Source: Lamellibrachia columna
Lineage: Eukaryota; Annelida; Polychaeta; Sabellida; Siboglinidae
Assembly: GCA_963662155.1 (NCBI GenBank)
Contig: OY759265.1
Location: forward strand, 11,002,193-11,066,192
Direction of reading: 5' to 3'
DNA: 64,000 nucleotides
Positions 40,496 to 52,596 of this stretch are shown piece by piece (within the stretch, counting starts at the first letter, position 1; every line of letters starts with the position of its first letter). Made by a program: the position numbers and the translations under genes. The notes beneath the pieces were generated by a model. It saw nothing but the letters and a program-made list of their open reading frames with translations, did no database searches and was not told where the DNA came from.

Positions 40496-40602
40496 GGAAA
40501 TAATTGCTAACTACCCCACAAGAGGATACGATTGAATTAATTGGTAAAAATATGTGTTAATAATGCAAATAATAATCAACGATTTGTATAAAAACAAAAC
40601 GC

Positions 40603-40674
40603 TTCCCAGACGGGGAATCGAACCCCGGCCGCGGCGGTGAGAGCGCCGAATCCTAACCACTAGACCACCTGGGA
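40603..40674 (-). tRNA. tRNA-Glu (CTC)
   Basis: 72 nt on the minus strand. The acceptor stem is TCCCAGG pairing with TCTGGGA (last pair G-U), with discriminator A at 40603. The A box lies in TGGTCTAGTGGTTAGGATT. The anticodon loop CGCTCTCACCG holds CTC, and GGTTCGATTCCCCG is the T arm/B box. No intron. The flanking DNA is shared with the tRNA remnants at 3261 and 8647. Confidence 0.95.
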
Positions 40675-41967
40675 CTACGATGAAGGTCTTCCGATTCTCT
40701 GTAGCTATTATTACCCAAACATGCAGTCACTAGGAAGGCATTCCATCTATCAATTCTATTTTTATGAGATCCATTTGTAATTTTGTTTATTTTAACTAGA
40801 CATTTGAGGGATCTCTATAATGGGACGGCGGAAACGTCTACCGATTCTTTGTAGCTATAAACCACACAGGCAGTCACTAGGAAGGCATTTTATTTTTGGA
40901 ATACAAATGTAGTGGGGTCCATTTGTACTTTTCACTCGCACCTAGTAATTTGTGTGAATTCTATGATTTCATTTAGGCATAAATGAAATCATGAGTTAAT
41001 TAATTTAATTAAGTTACATGAAACCTTGTCTCAACAATTTTAAAGCTACCCTAAACCCATTAATTTGATGTTATTCCACATGTTGAAAGTGTAATATCTT
41101 AATACCTTCTAGATTTAAAATATGCGTGTTTCTGGAGAAGTGTACATACTTGCTTGGTCAGCACATCTTGTTCGTTTTTAATAATGGTTAAGATGATGAC
41201 AATATTGTAAAACGCACGCGCAAATTCCTCTGGCATATCGCACTGGTAGACAGGCTGTTACGCGCCTGATACAACTCAATTGCTACGTCACCTCATTTCA
41301 GTTGACAAGACAATAACTACTAGTAAACAGCTTAATTGTTTGATTTTCTACATAAACGATTGTCTCATGAGCTGTCAGCAACTGAACCCTTTCAAGAGGT
41401 GCTAAATTAAAATAACTGAATTACCCTTATGACAGTTAAGTAAACCAACATACGTTTTTTTACATACATATTGAAATATACTAGATGGTTCGATGGTTGC
41501 AAACATGCACGCACCGATGCAACAATGGAAACATACATGCCCGCATGCACGAAAGCACACACGCACGCACGCACGCACGCACATTATGTAGCCTTAGTTA
41601 ATTAATGTTTATATATATGATGATATTGCACACCGACCCGGGCCTACTTGCTCTCAATTCTAACACCTCCGTGGGCTACTGGAAAGATGCTATATTTTGT
41701 GAAAACCAGTTTCTTGTCACATTAAAAATAATATTTAAGTTGTCACAATTCTACATGTTGAAAGTATATCTTAATACTTTCTACATTGAAAACATGCGTG
41801 TTTCTGGAGAAGTGTACATACCTGCTTGGTTAACATATATTTTCCTCTTTAATAATGGTTAAGGTGATGGCAATATTGTAATATCAATACCGTGTACCAA
41901 TGTGTATTTTACAAAGAACTGTTTGGCTCTAAGAAGGACAGTTTGTTTTTTCCGATCAACATACAAA
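40675..41967. other. Repeat-derived spacer, no gene seen
   Basis: Parts resemble the small-gene flanks of 1-10745: stretches at 41020-41070 and 41270-41400, and the GTTTCTGGAGAAGTGTACATAC block that occurs twice (41127 and 41800). A (GCAC)n run lies at 41548-41582. Confidence 0.6.
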
Positions 41968-42285
41968 CTACAACAAGGACGAACTGCCACTAGTCTCCGG
42001 TTGTTCAACTGAATTGTCACTGAGAATCATTTCTTCATGCAGCGAGGCTAATCTGTCGGAACACGCAGTCGCGTACTCGTAAAACATGGCACGCGTGCCC
42101 TCGAGTACAATCAGACGCAGTCGCTGGCTGTACAAGAACGCCCTCTCTCTGTTCTTCTCGGCGCGTTCGTAGCGTACTCTCAGAGCCTCCAACTCGCTGT
42201 TGATGAGCACCACCTGACGACAGGCGTACTCAAAACTGCCGTTGATCTGGGTGAACTGTTTCTCGAAGAAAACTTCGTCACACAT
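41968..42285 (-). CDS. Small helical protein family, full-length copy
   Basis: An intact 105-residue ORF starting MCDEVFFEKQFTQINGSFEY and ending with the family's Ser/Glu-rich tail. The heptad-like central block [20 protein letters not shown] is nearly identical to the other copies. I start at 42285 because this aligns with the other family starts; a longer in-frame reading from 42402 would begin upstream of the TATA-like CTTATAAG (about 42353-42360 on this strand) and cannot be used. The 3' hairpin (about 41924-41940) has lost stem pairs. Unknown function. Confidence 0.65.
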   Translation of the reverse strand: MCDEVFFEKQFTQINGSFEYACRQVVLINSELEALRVRYERAEKNRERAFLYSQRLRLIVLEGTRAMFYEYATACSDRLASLHEEMILSDNSVEQPETSGSSSLL

Positions 42286-43044
42286 CGTGGTTAGTGGTTG
42301 ATGTAATCGGAACAAGAGCAGAATATTTGTGATGGTCATACCACGGTCGTCTCTTATAAGCACCTGTTGATGGTGACAGGTGACATATCTAGCTGTTATC
42401 ACTAAGTCGACCTTTCATAAACATGACAGTTGCTCACCTGAAAATTCCCCCTGGCATGTCCCACTGGCAGGCAGACTGTGGCGGGCTTGATACAACTCGG
42501 AGTCAATTGTTACGTCACTTCATTTCAGTTGACAAGGCAATAGCTACCTGACAACAGCTTTAATGGTTGACTGCATTGATAACCGATTGTCGCCAGTTCT
42601 AGCATCAGCACAGAAGCTGCAAGCTGCGTCCTTTAACGAAGTACTAACTTAAACAACAGCAATACAACTCAGACAGTCACGTAAACTAACATACGTTTTT
42701 TTTTACATACAAATGAAAATTAACTCAGAGGCTTCAAGAAATTAAATATATAAACAACAATACGTGACAAGAGGAAAATTAACTGAACATTTAACAGCTT
42801 ATTAATAACATAAAAATTACCTCACATGTTACAGTTAAGTTTACCTCAGAGATTCAATCAAATTACATCCAATTAATGGTTTTAGAGTGGCTTGTAAATT
42901 GTTGAGACAAGGTTTCGTGTAACTAAATTAAATTAATTAACTTATTAAAAGAAACTGAAGTAGCCCACTCTGAACACTTACTTGGTTGACCGTGTGTAGA
43001 CCCTACTTGACTGAGCTAATGATGTACCTACTTTGCGAGTCGTA

Positions 43045-43103
43045 GGCCTATATGTGTACATAAGGCCTATATGTGTACATAAGGCCTATATGTGTACATA
43101 AGC
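43045..43103 (+). repeat. 19-bp tandem repeat, three units
   Basis: GGCCTATATGTGTACATAA repeated three times, the last slightly truncated. Confidence 0.9.
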
Positions 43104-43118
43104 CTATATTATTTCAAA

Positions 43119-43147
43119 CAATTTCTTAAACGTTGTTTAAGAAATTG
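43119..43147. repeat. Perfect inverted repeat, 13-bp arms
   Basis: CAATTTCTTAAAC and its reverse complement are separated by 3 bp. It may be a terminus of a small element; no function is evident. Confidence 0.85.
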
Positions 43148-43184
43148 ATTGATAGACAAGTACTTAGTAATATTGTTAGAATTA

Positions 43185-44195
43185 TGACACACTGGTACAC
43201 AAATCAAACTACGTTTGTACGCTGGTCTGGGATTTCATCTGAGGGATCTCTAATGGTGTCAGGCAAGGTGCCATACTCTCACCGTACCTGTTAAATGTAT
43301 ATATTGACGATTTAAGTACTGCACTAACAAAATGTCGCACTGGCTGTTGTATTAATGACATGAATATAAATCATCTCATGTATGCAGATGACCTGGTTAT
43401 ATCTTCCCCTTCTAGCGTAAGTTTGATGGAGCTGTTATATGTTTGTGAAACTTATGCTCTTAATCTTGAAATTAAATTTAATCATAAGAAAAGTGCAATA
43501 CTCAAAAGTAGAGGAAAGCATATGAGAATTGTATGTCACCTTGCATTTAGGTTAAATGGAGAAGACATTAAAAAAGTTAAATGTTTAAAATACCTGGGTC
43601 ATATTATATGCTGTGACCCTAAGGATGACAAAGATATAATGCGCCAGTGTCGCCAATTGTATGCCCGTGGTAATGTACTACTTAGGAAATTTTATATGTG
43701 CACAAATGATGTCAAGATCAAGCTGTTTGGTACAGTTTGCTCATCTGTGTATACAGCTCAAATGTGGTGGAATCATACTTTATATGGCATCCACAGATTA
43801 CATGTATGTTACAGTAATGTTATTAGACGATTACCCAGACTACCCAAATACTGCAGCGCTTCAGCTATGTTTGCGGAGAGATTGACTCCTGACTGTAAAG
43901 CAGTCATACGAAACCTTGTATATCAATTTATGTTACGTTTAAATAAATCTAGAAACACACTGATAATTGCGGTACTTGTGGTACTGACATAAGATGGAAA
44001 TCAAGGATAAGGAGACAATGGGTAAAGTCACTTTATATACATAATGACCTTGTGTAATCATACTGTATGTATGTTTTATGTTTCACCTGTTTCTTTTTTT
44101 TTACATTATTTGGTTAGCTGACTATATGGACCTATATATGTATCATTATATGTGTATCTGTGCCGGAATTAAAGAATTGAATGGAAACAAATTGA
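43185..44195 (+). pseudogene. LINE reverse-transcriptase fragment with 3' UTR
   Basis: The region from about 43250 encodes GVRQGAILSPYLLNVYIDDL and then NHLMYADDLVI, the catalytic YADD box. Thumb and C-terminal parts follow (VKCLKYLGHIIC) to a stop at 43992, with an open stretch of 210 codons from 43360. Upstream the frame is interrupted near 43235. The tail after the stop ends in an imperfect (GAATTGA)n-like end near 44165-44200. It is 5' truncated, so inactive. Confidence 0.88.
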
Positions 44196-44249
44196 ACTGA
44201 ATTATGCAAACTCATGATATATATATATATATATATATATACATACAAT

Positions 44250-44506
44250 ACATCACCCAGTCAACGACAGGTTTATGTACGCCTGCCACCAGGTGGTGCA
44301 CATTAACAGCGCTACGAACGCCGAGAAGAACAAAGAGAGCGCGTTCTTGTTCAGCGACTACGTCCGATTGTTCTAGAGGGCACGCGTACCATGTTCTACG
44401 AGTACGCGACCGCGTGTTCGACAGATTAGCATCGCTGCATGAAGAAATGATTCTCAATGACACTTCAGTGGAAGAACCAACTAGTGACAGTTCGTCCTGG
44501 TTGTAT
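44250..44506 (+). pseudogene. Small helical protein family, 5'-truncated decayed copy
   Basis: Homology starts at the codons for INGRF-x-YAC, just after a (TA)n run at 44218-44240 that has replaced the 5' end. There are several small deletions, among them one in the MEALRVRY region and another in YATACSDR, so the frame is broken. The end (SSSWL) and the 3' hairpin are still recognisable. Confidence 0.85.
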
Positions 44507-44536
44507 TTGGTCTGCTGGTCAGAGGAAAAAACAGAC

Positions 44537-44552
44537 GGTTCTTCTCAGAGCC
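44537..44552 (+). promoter_or_regulatory. Histone-like 3' stem-loop in a pseudogene copy
   Basis: GGTTCTTCTCAGAGCC: 6-bp stem with one wobble and a UCUC loop that fits the histone consensus UHUH. It is followed by ACAGTTCTTTACAAAAGAC. Confidence 0.45.
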
Positions 44553-44916
44553 AAACAGTTCTTTACAAAAGACACATTGCTACACAATATTGCTGTTAGA
44601 ATGTTACCATCCTTTTAACCCTTGTCAATACATAACAAAGTGTGTTGACTATACATCGATGTCCGATGTACTCATATCTAGAAACATGCGCATTACAAAA
44701 CCAGAACATCTAGAGTTATTAATATTACAATTCCAATATATACAATGATAAAGAAAGATACCATTGTGTCTTAATGCGGCTGCAGACTGGATATTGCAAA
44801 ATGTTTTACGAGGCAACCTACGTACATTAAATTGATAAACATTTCTGCAAGGTCAGGTTTGAAAGACATAATTCATCGAGAATTCTTGGCTATAATAAAT
44901 CAGTTTTGTCCAGCGT

Positions 44917-45084
44917 GAAGGAGTAATGCTGACACAACGTGAATGAGTGATGCTGACACAACATGAAGGAGTGATGCTGACCCAACCTGAAGGAGTGATG
45001 CTGACCCAATGTGAAGGAGTGATGCTGACACAACGTGAAGGAGTGATGCAGACCAAACGTGAAGGAGTGATGCTGACCAAACGT
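44917..45084 (+). repeat. 24-bp minisatellite, about 7 units
   Basis: Units of the type GTGAAGGAGTGATGCTGACA plus four bases (CAAC or similar). Confidence 0.93.
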
Positions 45085-45149
45085 GGTTTGCATTTTCTCT
45101 TTTTATTCCAAAGATACAATAGACAATTTTAATGCAAGGATTGTGTACA

Positions 45150-45152
<3 letters not shown>

Positions 45153-45226
<74 letters not shown>
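45153..45226 (+). repeat. (CT)n microsatellite
   Basis: About 37 uninterrupted CT units. Confidence 0.98.
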
Positions 45227-45231
<5 letters not shown>

Positions 45232-46755
45232 GTTGTCCCAGATTAACTCGTCAAACAAAAGACGTGCATGGAGGACGCGGCAAACACAGACCTGACAATA
45301 TAAGAATACCTCACTCTTATTTTGACAGCCCGGTGTAACAATATATCTCCCTCAACCCCTACAAATCCACGATTTTTCAAAGTCATCCTGGCTACTTTAT
45401 ATCCAAGATAGACATAATATAATGGTACTAAATATACAAACATGCTTACGTGTTGTTTTTCAAACCCGCTAATAAGTAGGGAAGACATCTGACACACATT
45501 CTCGTCCATAGAGTAAAATATGAAGACAACACTTCTGATTAATATCAGTTGTACATGTGTACAATCTTTCTATTTCAGCAGGCCTGCTGATTTCTTTCCA
45601 CTTTATTTTGAGGACCCCAAATTCAAGAAAAATGCCAAACATATGATCTTCATGTAAAACAATTGAATTGATGTTATTATGAGAGCTCATATAAGAAAGT
45701 ACGTTTTCCTACCACAACCAATTAGCCATATGTTTCTAAGTTACAGTATCAAAAGTAACACAAATTATTTGTGTTTTACACGAGGGGGAATATCCAGGGT
45801 GAGGGGGAATACTAAAGGGGAAATATACTGTCACAACGGCACCAGTTAGTTTCCTTCAGTTGCAAAATGTTTTTTTATTATTACTTCTGTTCAATAAGCT
45901 GTAACAGACACGTTAAACTTACTGAAAACGTAAAAGCCAACAATACAAAAGGTCCTGTTCCACGCCGTAAAAGATGGCATAGCTGTATTTTTGTTTCTGT
46001 TTTCTAATTGAATACAATCAACAATTTACCTTTTCAGTTGTATTAGATTTTTAGAACTGCCACTTAGTACAAATCAGCATCTGAAGGGCTGCATTCTCGG
46101 CAATATCGCAACATGCACGTTGCAGACATTTGCTATAGACTCCCAGATATACAAGTTAGCCTGCACATCTTTAAATGTGCATGATTACGTTACTGTTAGA
46201 TGTATATGTGACAATGTCTTGTTCGTCTTAGTAATAGTTGAGATCGTCAAGTATTTTTTTCTCACAGAATTTCCATGTTTCCACCTTTTACAGCCAAACT
46301 GTTGGATGATGCGAATTGTGTATTACTATTCAACTAGACCCTCTATAGTGTGTGCATTTCAGACAACATTATAATTTGCAAGCGATTATAATGCTTCGAA
46401 TTGAAAACATGAAAAAAAATTACATCTATCTGGAATTCAAAACAAAATTTCTATTTTTAGCTAAGTGCAGTGGTGTAGGCTCACTGACTGAGCAAGTATT
46501 GTCGGCTCATTGACTGAGCCACGTGGCTTCTTAACACCTATTGTAATGGCGCAGTCGTCCAGTTGCTTTGTTCTTGCTGGTGGTAAGACAACCTGGCAGC
46601 TTTTGTCTAGTCCATTCAGCAGGTGACAGTCACTGACTCCTAGTTCATTCAGCCATGTCATCCTAGCCCCTGTCAGGGAGAAATGTCATACATGTGAGAC
46701 ATTGTCACCTTTCTGAACTGCTGACATGGTGACAATGTCACATGCCACCGTCACG

Positions 46756-46762
46756 TATATAA
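46756..46762 (+). promoter_or_regulatory. TATA box of the intact small-protein gene
   Basis: GTATATAAGC, 77 bp before the ATG at 46833. Other copies have TTATAAGC at the same place, often just after CAGGTG E-box strings. Confidence 0.6.
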
Positions 46763-46832
46763 GCTGATTGTCACGAAATGACCCACCATAAATATTCTGC
46801 TGTCGTTCCGATAACATAAATCGCTAACCACG

Positions 46833-47150
46833 ATGACTGACGAAGCTTTCTTCGAGAAACAGTTCACCCAGATCAACGGCAGGTTTGCGTACGCCTGTCG
46901 CCAGTTGGTGCTCATCAACAGCGAGATGGAGGCTCTGAGAGTACGCTACGAACGCGCCGAGAAGAACAGAGAGAGGGCGTTCTTGTACAGCCAGCGACTG
47001 CGTCTGATTGTACTCGAGGGCACGCGTGCCATGTTTTACGAGTACGCGACTGCGTGTTCCGACAGATTAGCCTCGCTGCACGAAGAAATGATGCTCAGCG
47101 ACACTTCAATGGAAGAACCGGAGACTAGTGACGGTTCGTCCTGGCTGTAA
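46833..47150 (+). CDS. Small helical protein family, best-preserved copy
   Basis: 105 residues, beginning MTDEAFFEKQFTQINGRF. The central part (about residues 28-65) is rich in Glu/Arg/Leu with hydrophobics at heptad-like spacing. A second helix (about 68-90) holds FYEYATACSDRLASLHEEM. The tail is acidic and Ser-rich and ends SSWL. No signal peptide or membrane segment. The gene has no intron. It has a proper TATA box, an ATG in a good context (CACGATGAC) and a perfect histone-type hairpin after the stop. This is the only copy in which start, frame, promoter and hairpin are all intact. I cannot assign a function. Expression linked to S phase is a hypothesis based on the 3' end only. Confidence 0.75.
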   Translation: MTDEAFFEKQFTQINGRFAYACRQLVLINSEMEALRVRYERAEKNRERAFLYSQRLRLIVLEGTRAMFYEYATACSDRLASLHEEMMLSDTSMEEPETSDGSSWL

Positions 47151-47173
47151 TTTGTCGGAGGCAAAAAACAAAC

Positions 47174-47189
47174 GGTTCTTCTCAGAACC
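47174..47189 (+). promoter_or_regulatory. Histone-type 3' stem-loop, perfect match
   Basis: GGTTCTTCTCAGAACC: six Watson-Crick pairs and a UCUC loop, 23 nt after the stop. It fits the metazoan histone mRNA form GGYYYU-UHUH-ARRRCC at every position. Upstream is AAAAACAAAC and about 16 nt downstream AAAAGAC, where a U7-type downstream element would lie. No AATAAA intervenes before 47220. Confidence 0.6.
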
Positions 47190-47199
47190 AAGCAGTTCT

Positions 47200-50100
47200 T
47201 CCCAAAAGACATATTGCTATACGGTATTGATTAATAAATAACCCACATCATATTTGCCATACGTTAAAAGCGGGCCATTTTTTAACACAAGGTATATACG
47301 TTGAATGCATTTTTCTTAATACTCAATACCGAATTATTTCAACGTCTAAGTGACCATCAGTCGAAGTCATCGAGAAACTAATGCTGGATATTAATACATA
47401 CATTGTACATGAAGAAACTTTCAATGGATTATCTCCCAACTTATACGCAAAGCGAAACAAGTCATGGCTTGGGGGCTATACACCTAAGAGAAAATAAAAC
47501 TAACCCAGCCAGTGGTTTACTCAGAATGTGTTCAAAAAGTGGGAGATTCCGGTAATTACTCCAGATGACTGAGGGCTAACACGTTAACCAGCGCGACCGA
47601 TAAGCGCATGTGCAGTTCTATGAAATCGGGGTAACCTAGACTAAAGTGACGTATTAAAGGGGAACTGAAGCAATTTTGTGTTATGCCGTATATTTAAATA
47701 TATATTATCTAACTATGCATTAATGGTGACAGATACCTGCTAATTTATGAGATAAACTGAAAAACTGATTTTGTTCGAGACAAAAATCGACAAAATACAT
47801 CACTGCGTATCGCCATTTTGTTGTTGAAACGAGTGGTTTGAGTCGTGTATATCTAATCAATGTAAATTTTCGATTTTTTGCGATTTATTTCGTAAATAGG
47901 CATTCTGGAGCGAAAAAAAAGATATGGGTCTCTGTTATATATACAAGTGTTTACACACGTCAACAAAATAGCGTTTTTGTTCGTTCCAAATAAAAAAAGT
48001 TAAAGAAATTACAACAAAACACGCACAAAATCGTGGAAAACGCCGCACTTCTCGAACACACGAGATGCTAACCAACGAGAATATGCGATAACGGAATACC
48101 GGAACTATTTTTTACTTGTTGACAAGATGGATGCATCGCTTGGGACAGTTTTACCAGATCTGCTACTAGCGATTAGTGGTTTACTGAACTTCCGTAATAG
48201 TTGTCTATCTTTGGAGAAATGGAAACCACAGACGAAGAGTCTAGTTCGACAGGCCACACGGAAACAACCGTTGACAGTCGTAAAATGTCACCGAGTGTGC
48301 GAGTCACGCTCCAGACTCCAGGTCGGCTTCGCCTTTGGCTTTGTTGACGTTGGATTCAGGAAAAATTACAAGAGCGCTTTGACTGTCAACGATTCCTGAC
48401 TAGGTAATGTGATGTGGTGAACCTGTGGAAATTGCGTCCCGATGTCTGCGCACGTTTACGTTGAGTCATCAAGCTGCGCCGAGGAAGCTACCATGCCTAG
48501 GGCTAGGCTATGGCTATGCAGCACCGTGTGCCCGACCGCGTTGGTGCTTGCATCACCGTACGAAGGCAAATACGATGATTTTGTAGTGATATGCACAAAC
48601 AAAGCGGTGCTAGATGTTGGTCTGCTGTCATTGCATGATTTGCGTGCCGACTCATCGATTCGCCCTATAGCTAGCAGGTCAGTAATTCAATTGTTATCGA
48701 ATCATTGCCATTTTAATAATCATATTTTTTCTGCATATTTCTTTTACCTAGCCCGAGGGCGAGGTCCGAACTACAATGGCAATGCAAGCAGGCTTTTCTC
48801 TTTATTTTGTATCTAATCTAATGAAGTGTACCGTGACTGTATTTTAATATTGGGTTTGATTTGTTGTTGAATAACATTGATGACAATAATAAAATGAGGG
48901 TTTATTTAATTCATTATGTGAATATATATATATTCTTAAATGTTACCGTAATCGTGATTGTAATAATGATTGTAATCATGACTACATTAGTAATTGTGAT
49001 TGCAGTAATTACTGTAATCATGATTACGTTAATATTCGTACTTGTAATCACCCCTCTCTGTAGCACACCACACCTTGTTGTTTGGTGCAATGTAATCATT
49101 TAAATAACAATAATTAACTACTGACAGTATGTAATGTTCACAGTTTTGCAACTATTATGGTAATTATGGAATTAGTGCTATCAACTAACCATGACAAATT
49201 ATATTTCAGGCTCAGGAAAGGCAAGACAAGTAATCCCATCCTGCGATGTGGGAAGGATCTGTGATGTCTATTCTGAACCAAATTGAATTGATGGAAAATT
49301 TAGCTATGGAGATTGACTTGACACAGGTGAGTGTACTGATAATCTGATATAGACAAATTGTGAGGCACCCACAGTATGCAGCAGGTCGAAAAACAACCTG
49401 GAAAACTACAACAATTCCCACTAAAATATTAATAACTGAATGATGTGAATGCCTTCTTATCCATATCCTATTTCTGTCAACAAAAATATTACCTGCAGCA
49501 TCTTGCATGTCACTACACACAATTTCATTTATATTGAGACCAACATAAAATATATCAACAGTTTATTCACATAGAAAAACAATTACCAAAGAAATAAGGC
49601 TTGACTAAAAACAGTGACTTCTTACCACCGGGAAATACAACCTGGAACATGGATATCACAGTTACACACATCATTATTATGCCACAACATTATCAAATAT
49701 ACTGGTAGTTTAGCTTAGGAAATAATTAATCTTTATAAAGCCAAGGCATTTTAACTGTTTCACCATCATCATCTGTACCAATGGTAATAGACTACTTGTT
49801 TTGATTGGACAGTAAATGTACACCAATCATGTGTAACAATATTACTTGTTCTGACTGACAGTAAACGTACACCAATCATGCATACCAATACACTACTTGT
49901 TCCTACCAACAGTAAATGTACACCAATGATCTCATTCTGGAATCTGCACCATTTCACTACTTCTTCTGACAGTAAATGTACACCAATCATGTGTATCCAA
50001 TATACTACTTGTTCTGACTGAATCTGCTACTTGTTCCTACCGACAGCAAATGTAAACCAAGCGTCTCATTCTCTACCAAATACACTACTTGTACTGACAG

Positions 50101-50490
50101 TAAATGTACACCAATCATATGTATCAATACACTACTTGTTCTGACTGATAGTACTTGCACACCAACCATCTGTTCCAATACACTACTGGCACTAAATATA
50201 CACCAATACACTACTTATTCTGACTGATAGTACATGTACACCTAACATATTCAATTCACCGTTCACTCATCCAGGGGTAGAAATCAGCACACTTTCCTGA
50301 CAGACACCCCAGTATCCGAAAGACCTTGGCTGATAGATCAGACATGAGTACAACCTGTGTCACAGTTTATGGCTGTTTGGTGTGTGGCAGGTGCAGAAAA
50401 GTGACATAAGTTTTTCTCACGAATGACAAACTTCTTCTCTTTCTCATAGGTGTCGGAGCTGCTTGAGTCACCCTCGGTTATGTCGCTGTT
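47200..50490. other. Repeat-rich spacer, no firm gene
   Basis: Short ORFs at 48127-48399 and 48442-48816 are of moderate composition but match no family and lack support. 48940-49040 is an imperfect run of GTAATCATGATT-like units. Confidence 0.45.
49790..50245 (+). repeat. Irregular minisatellite, about 50-bp units
   Basis: Blocks of the type CTACTTGTTCTGACTGACAG followed by a TGTACACCAATCATG-like half recur about eight times with indels. Confidence 0.85.
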
Positions 50491-50491
50491 A

Positions 50492-50815
50492 TCACATAGT
50501 GTGCATCATCTGCACCAATGTCTTTATTCTCACTGAATCTGATGGAAGCTTCACATAGGAGTAGTCATGATCAACGTTCATTGGTGCAATAATGTCATCC
50601 GTGACTACAGCAGCATTTGCGAAGTGTCGCACTTGAAATATTGTTACCAGATCGATTTGCGTTTCAGCATCAGTTGTATGTTGTGCCACAGCAGTAGTAG
50701 CAGTGATGGCACTAAAGGTGACATCCGTAATGTAAAGATTGACGGCATCACCCGTAGCGCTGGATGCTTCAAAACTAGTACCTGTACTTGTATGAACCAA
50801 TGGTGAATCCTTCAT
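50492..50815 (-). pseudogene. Possible exon of a transposase-type or THAP-associated protein
   Basis: An open stretch of 108 codons on the minus strand. It directly follows an acceptor-like TCTTTTCAG and has a donor-like TCA|GTGAGA near 50535. The residues TDAETQID and VDHDYSYVKLPSDS resemble the linker region of THAP-type transposon proteins. Codon composition is less AT-rich than its flanks. I cannot identify it firmly; it may be a host exon. Confidence 0.3.
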
Positions 50816-51370
50816 CTGAAAAGATTACACATACAGTGACTTGAACATTTTACAAAATTCATCTTTTGCATAATAAAAATGAATCACAATGTGAGAAACT
50901 TTCTCTTGTATATATTATTTTTAGAATATAAGAGTGCTAGTGTCATATAGAATGTAAAGTAATCAACCACAGGGAAAAGCATTTTCCCTATGGAGCCATG
51001 TTAATTCAACCAATGGGTCTTTCACTGATCTCTTAATGTTTTTAATGAATCTGTTTGGTCAGTTTGACGAATGCCACTGGTAACATAACCAAACGCATGT
51101 AACCAAAATTGTAGCATCCTAGCTCCAAAGTGCATTATATTATCTAATCAACATTGCACTGTTTTCAATGGGCCAGGGAGGTAAAAATTCTATAAGGGGT
51201 CCAAATTCCATAACAAAATATGGACCCATAGGTACACTTTCTATGGGGTTCCTTATTTTATATCTGACACTCGATTTAGATAACATAATGCATGAATATT
51301 GTTATTGGACCAAATGCAGATCTATGCTTGTGACATCTTTACCTTATAAATGCTGCATGCACACACACAT

Positions 51371-51372
51371 AC

Positions 51373-51445
<73 letters not shown>
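51371..51445 (+). repeat. (TA)n microsatellite
   Basis: About 70 bp of TA followed by (GTAT)n. Confidence 0.98.
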
Positions 51446-51456
<11 letters not shown>

Positions 51457-51479
51457 GTATGTATATATGTAAATATATA

Positions 51480-52590
51480 TATAATTATTAGGTATTATAC
51501 TGAAAGCATCTGCTAGATAGTATGGTGCATGGACAAAAGCCCCTCCCGACAAAAGCCCCACAGACATAAGCTTGTTTCAATTCAATTATACTGTTCATGA
51601 CTGTTGCTGTAGTACACAGAGACAAGATATTGTCATGATTATACTTCAGGCATGTGGTCAATTCCATTCCGGAATTGGAACTGACCCTCCATTCCAGTTC
51701 CGGAATTGGAATTGACTACAAATTTTTTTTTTTTATTGAATTTGTTTTTCCAAAATTTATTTTTTGGGAATTGGAATTGATTTTGTTGGAATTATTGACT
51801 TGATACTGTTAATATTTACCCTGACATTTACTTATATTACTTTTAAAATCATATTTGTCTTCTATTAGCATGTCACCCTGAATCTGGTAACAGCCAGGAA
51901 GTTGTCAACATTACAGCATAGACACTGTCTACTCTGGTATTGAAACATTGTGACCAAGAACAATATAATCAAGCATTTGCATCAAAAAGAAATATTAAGT
52001 TACTGTAACAGACAGTAAAACCAAAATCAGACCATTCAGGCCTCATTTTCTTTCTCAGTGTAGAAGGTTTATTTACAGAGATTGCCAATTAAGGGCACCT
52101 GCCTGCTCATTCCCTTTGTGTGAGAGAGGAAGCCTGCCCCACTTGAATGCAGCCCCTAGTTTATCCAAGCCTAATGTTCAGCCCACAAGTTTCCCATACT
52201 AAACATGTCACTGGTCACCTGTACAATGCTGTTACATGTGGCTGTAGGGTTTGCCCTTTGTAGTAATTAAAAATGTCCCCATGGAGAATACATGTTGGAG
52301 ATTAGGATGTTGAAGACTCAAACTTTCCAGTAAATTTGATGAAATATCAATGATACCACAACTGATAGCGATTTAAATCCGCCTCCTAGTATATTTGCTC
52401 CCCCCCCCCGGACATCTGCCCCTTTTTTCTATGATAGTTGACAAGTGAAAATCAGTTTGCAGTTTTATCATTATTACTACAATAACATAACATTCAATGA
52501 CAAGTCAAAGTCACTTTAGCCTAATGCAATGGCCTATCCCCTGGAGTGTGTATGAGATGATCTTGTCACCAGTTGTTTTCCAGGTATCAT
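51480..52590. other. No gene seen
   Basis: AT-rich spacer. It includes several GGAATTGGAATTGA-type degenerate repeats (51670-51790) that also occur near 53750-53830. Confidence 0.5.
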
Positions 52591-52596
52591 TGATAG

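Larger units (their letters stand above)
44600..46740. other. No gene seen apart from listed repeats
   Basis: AT-rich spacer with two tandem arrays (44917 and 45153). The stretch 46440-46740 upstream of the next gene copy differs from the upstream regions of the other family members. Confidence 0.5.

Noticed and set aside
44853..45119. Repetitive HHSFTLCQ protein
   Set aside because: Frame-independent translation of the 24-bp minisatellite.
48127..48816. Two ORFs of about 90 and 124 codons in a GC-richer patch
   Set aside because: No recognisable motif, no convincing splice or promoter signals and common repeat ends nearby; insufficient support.
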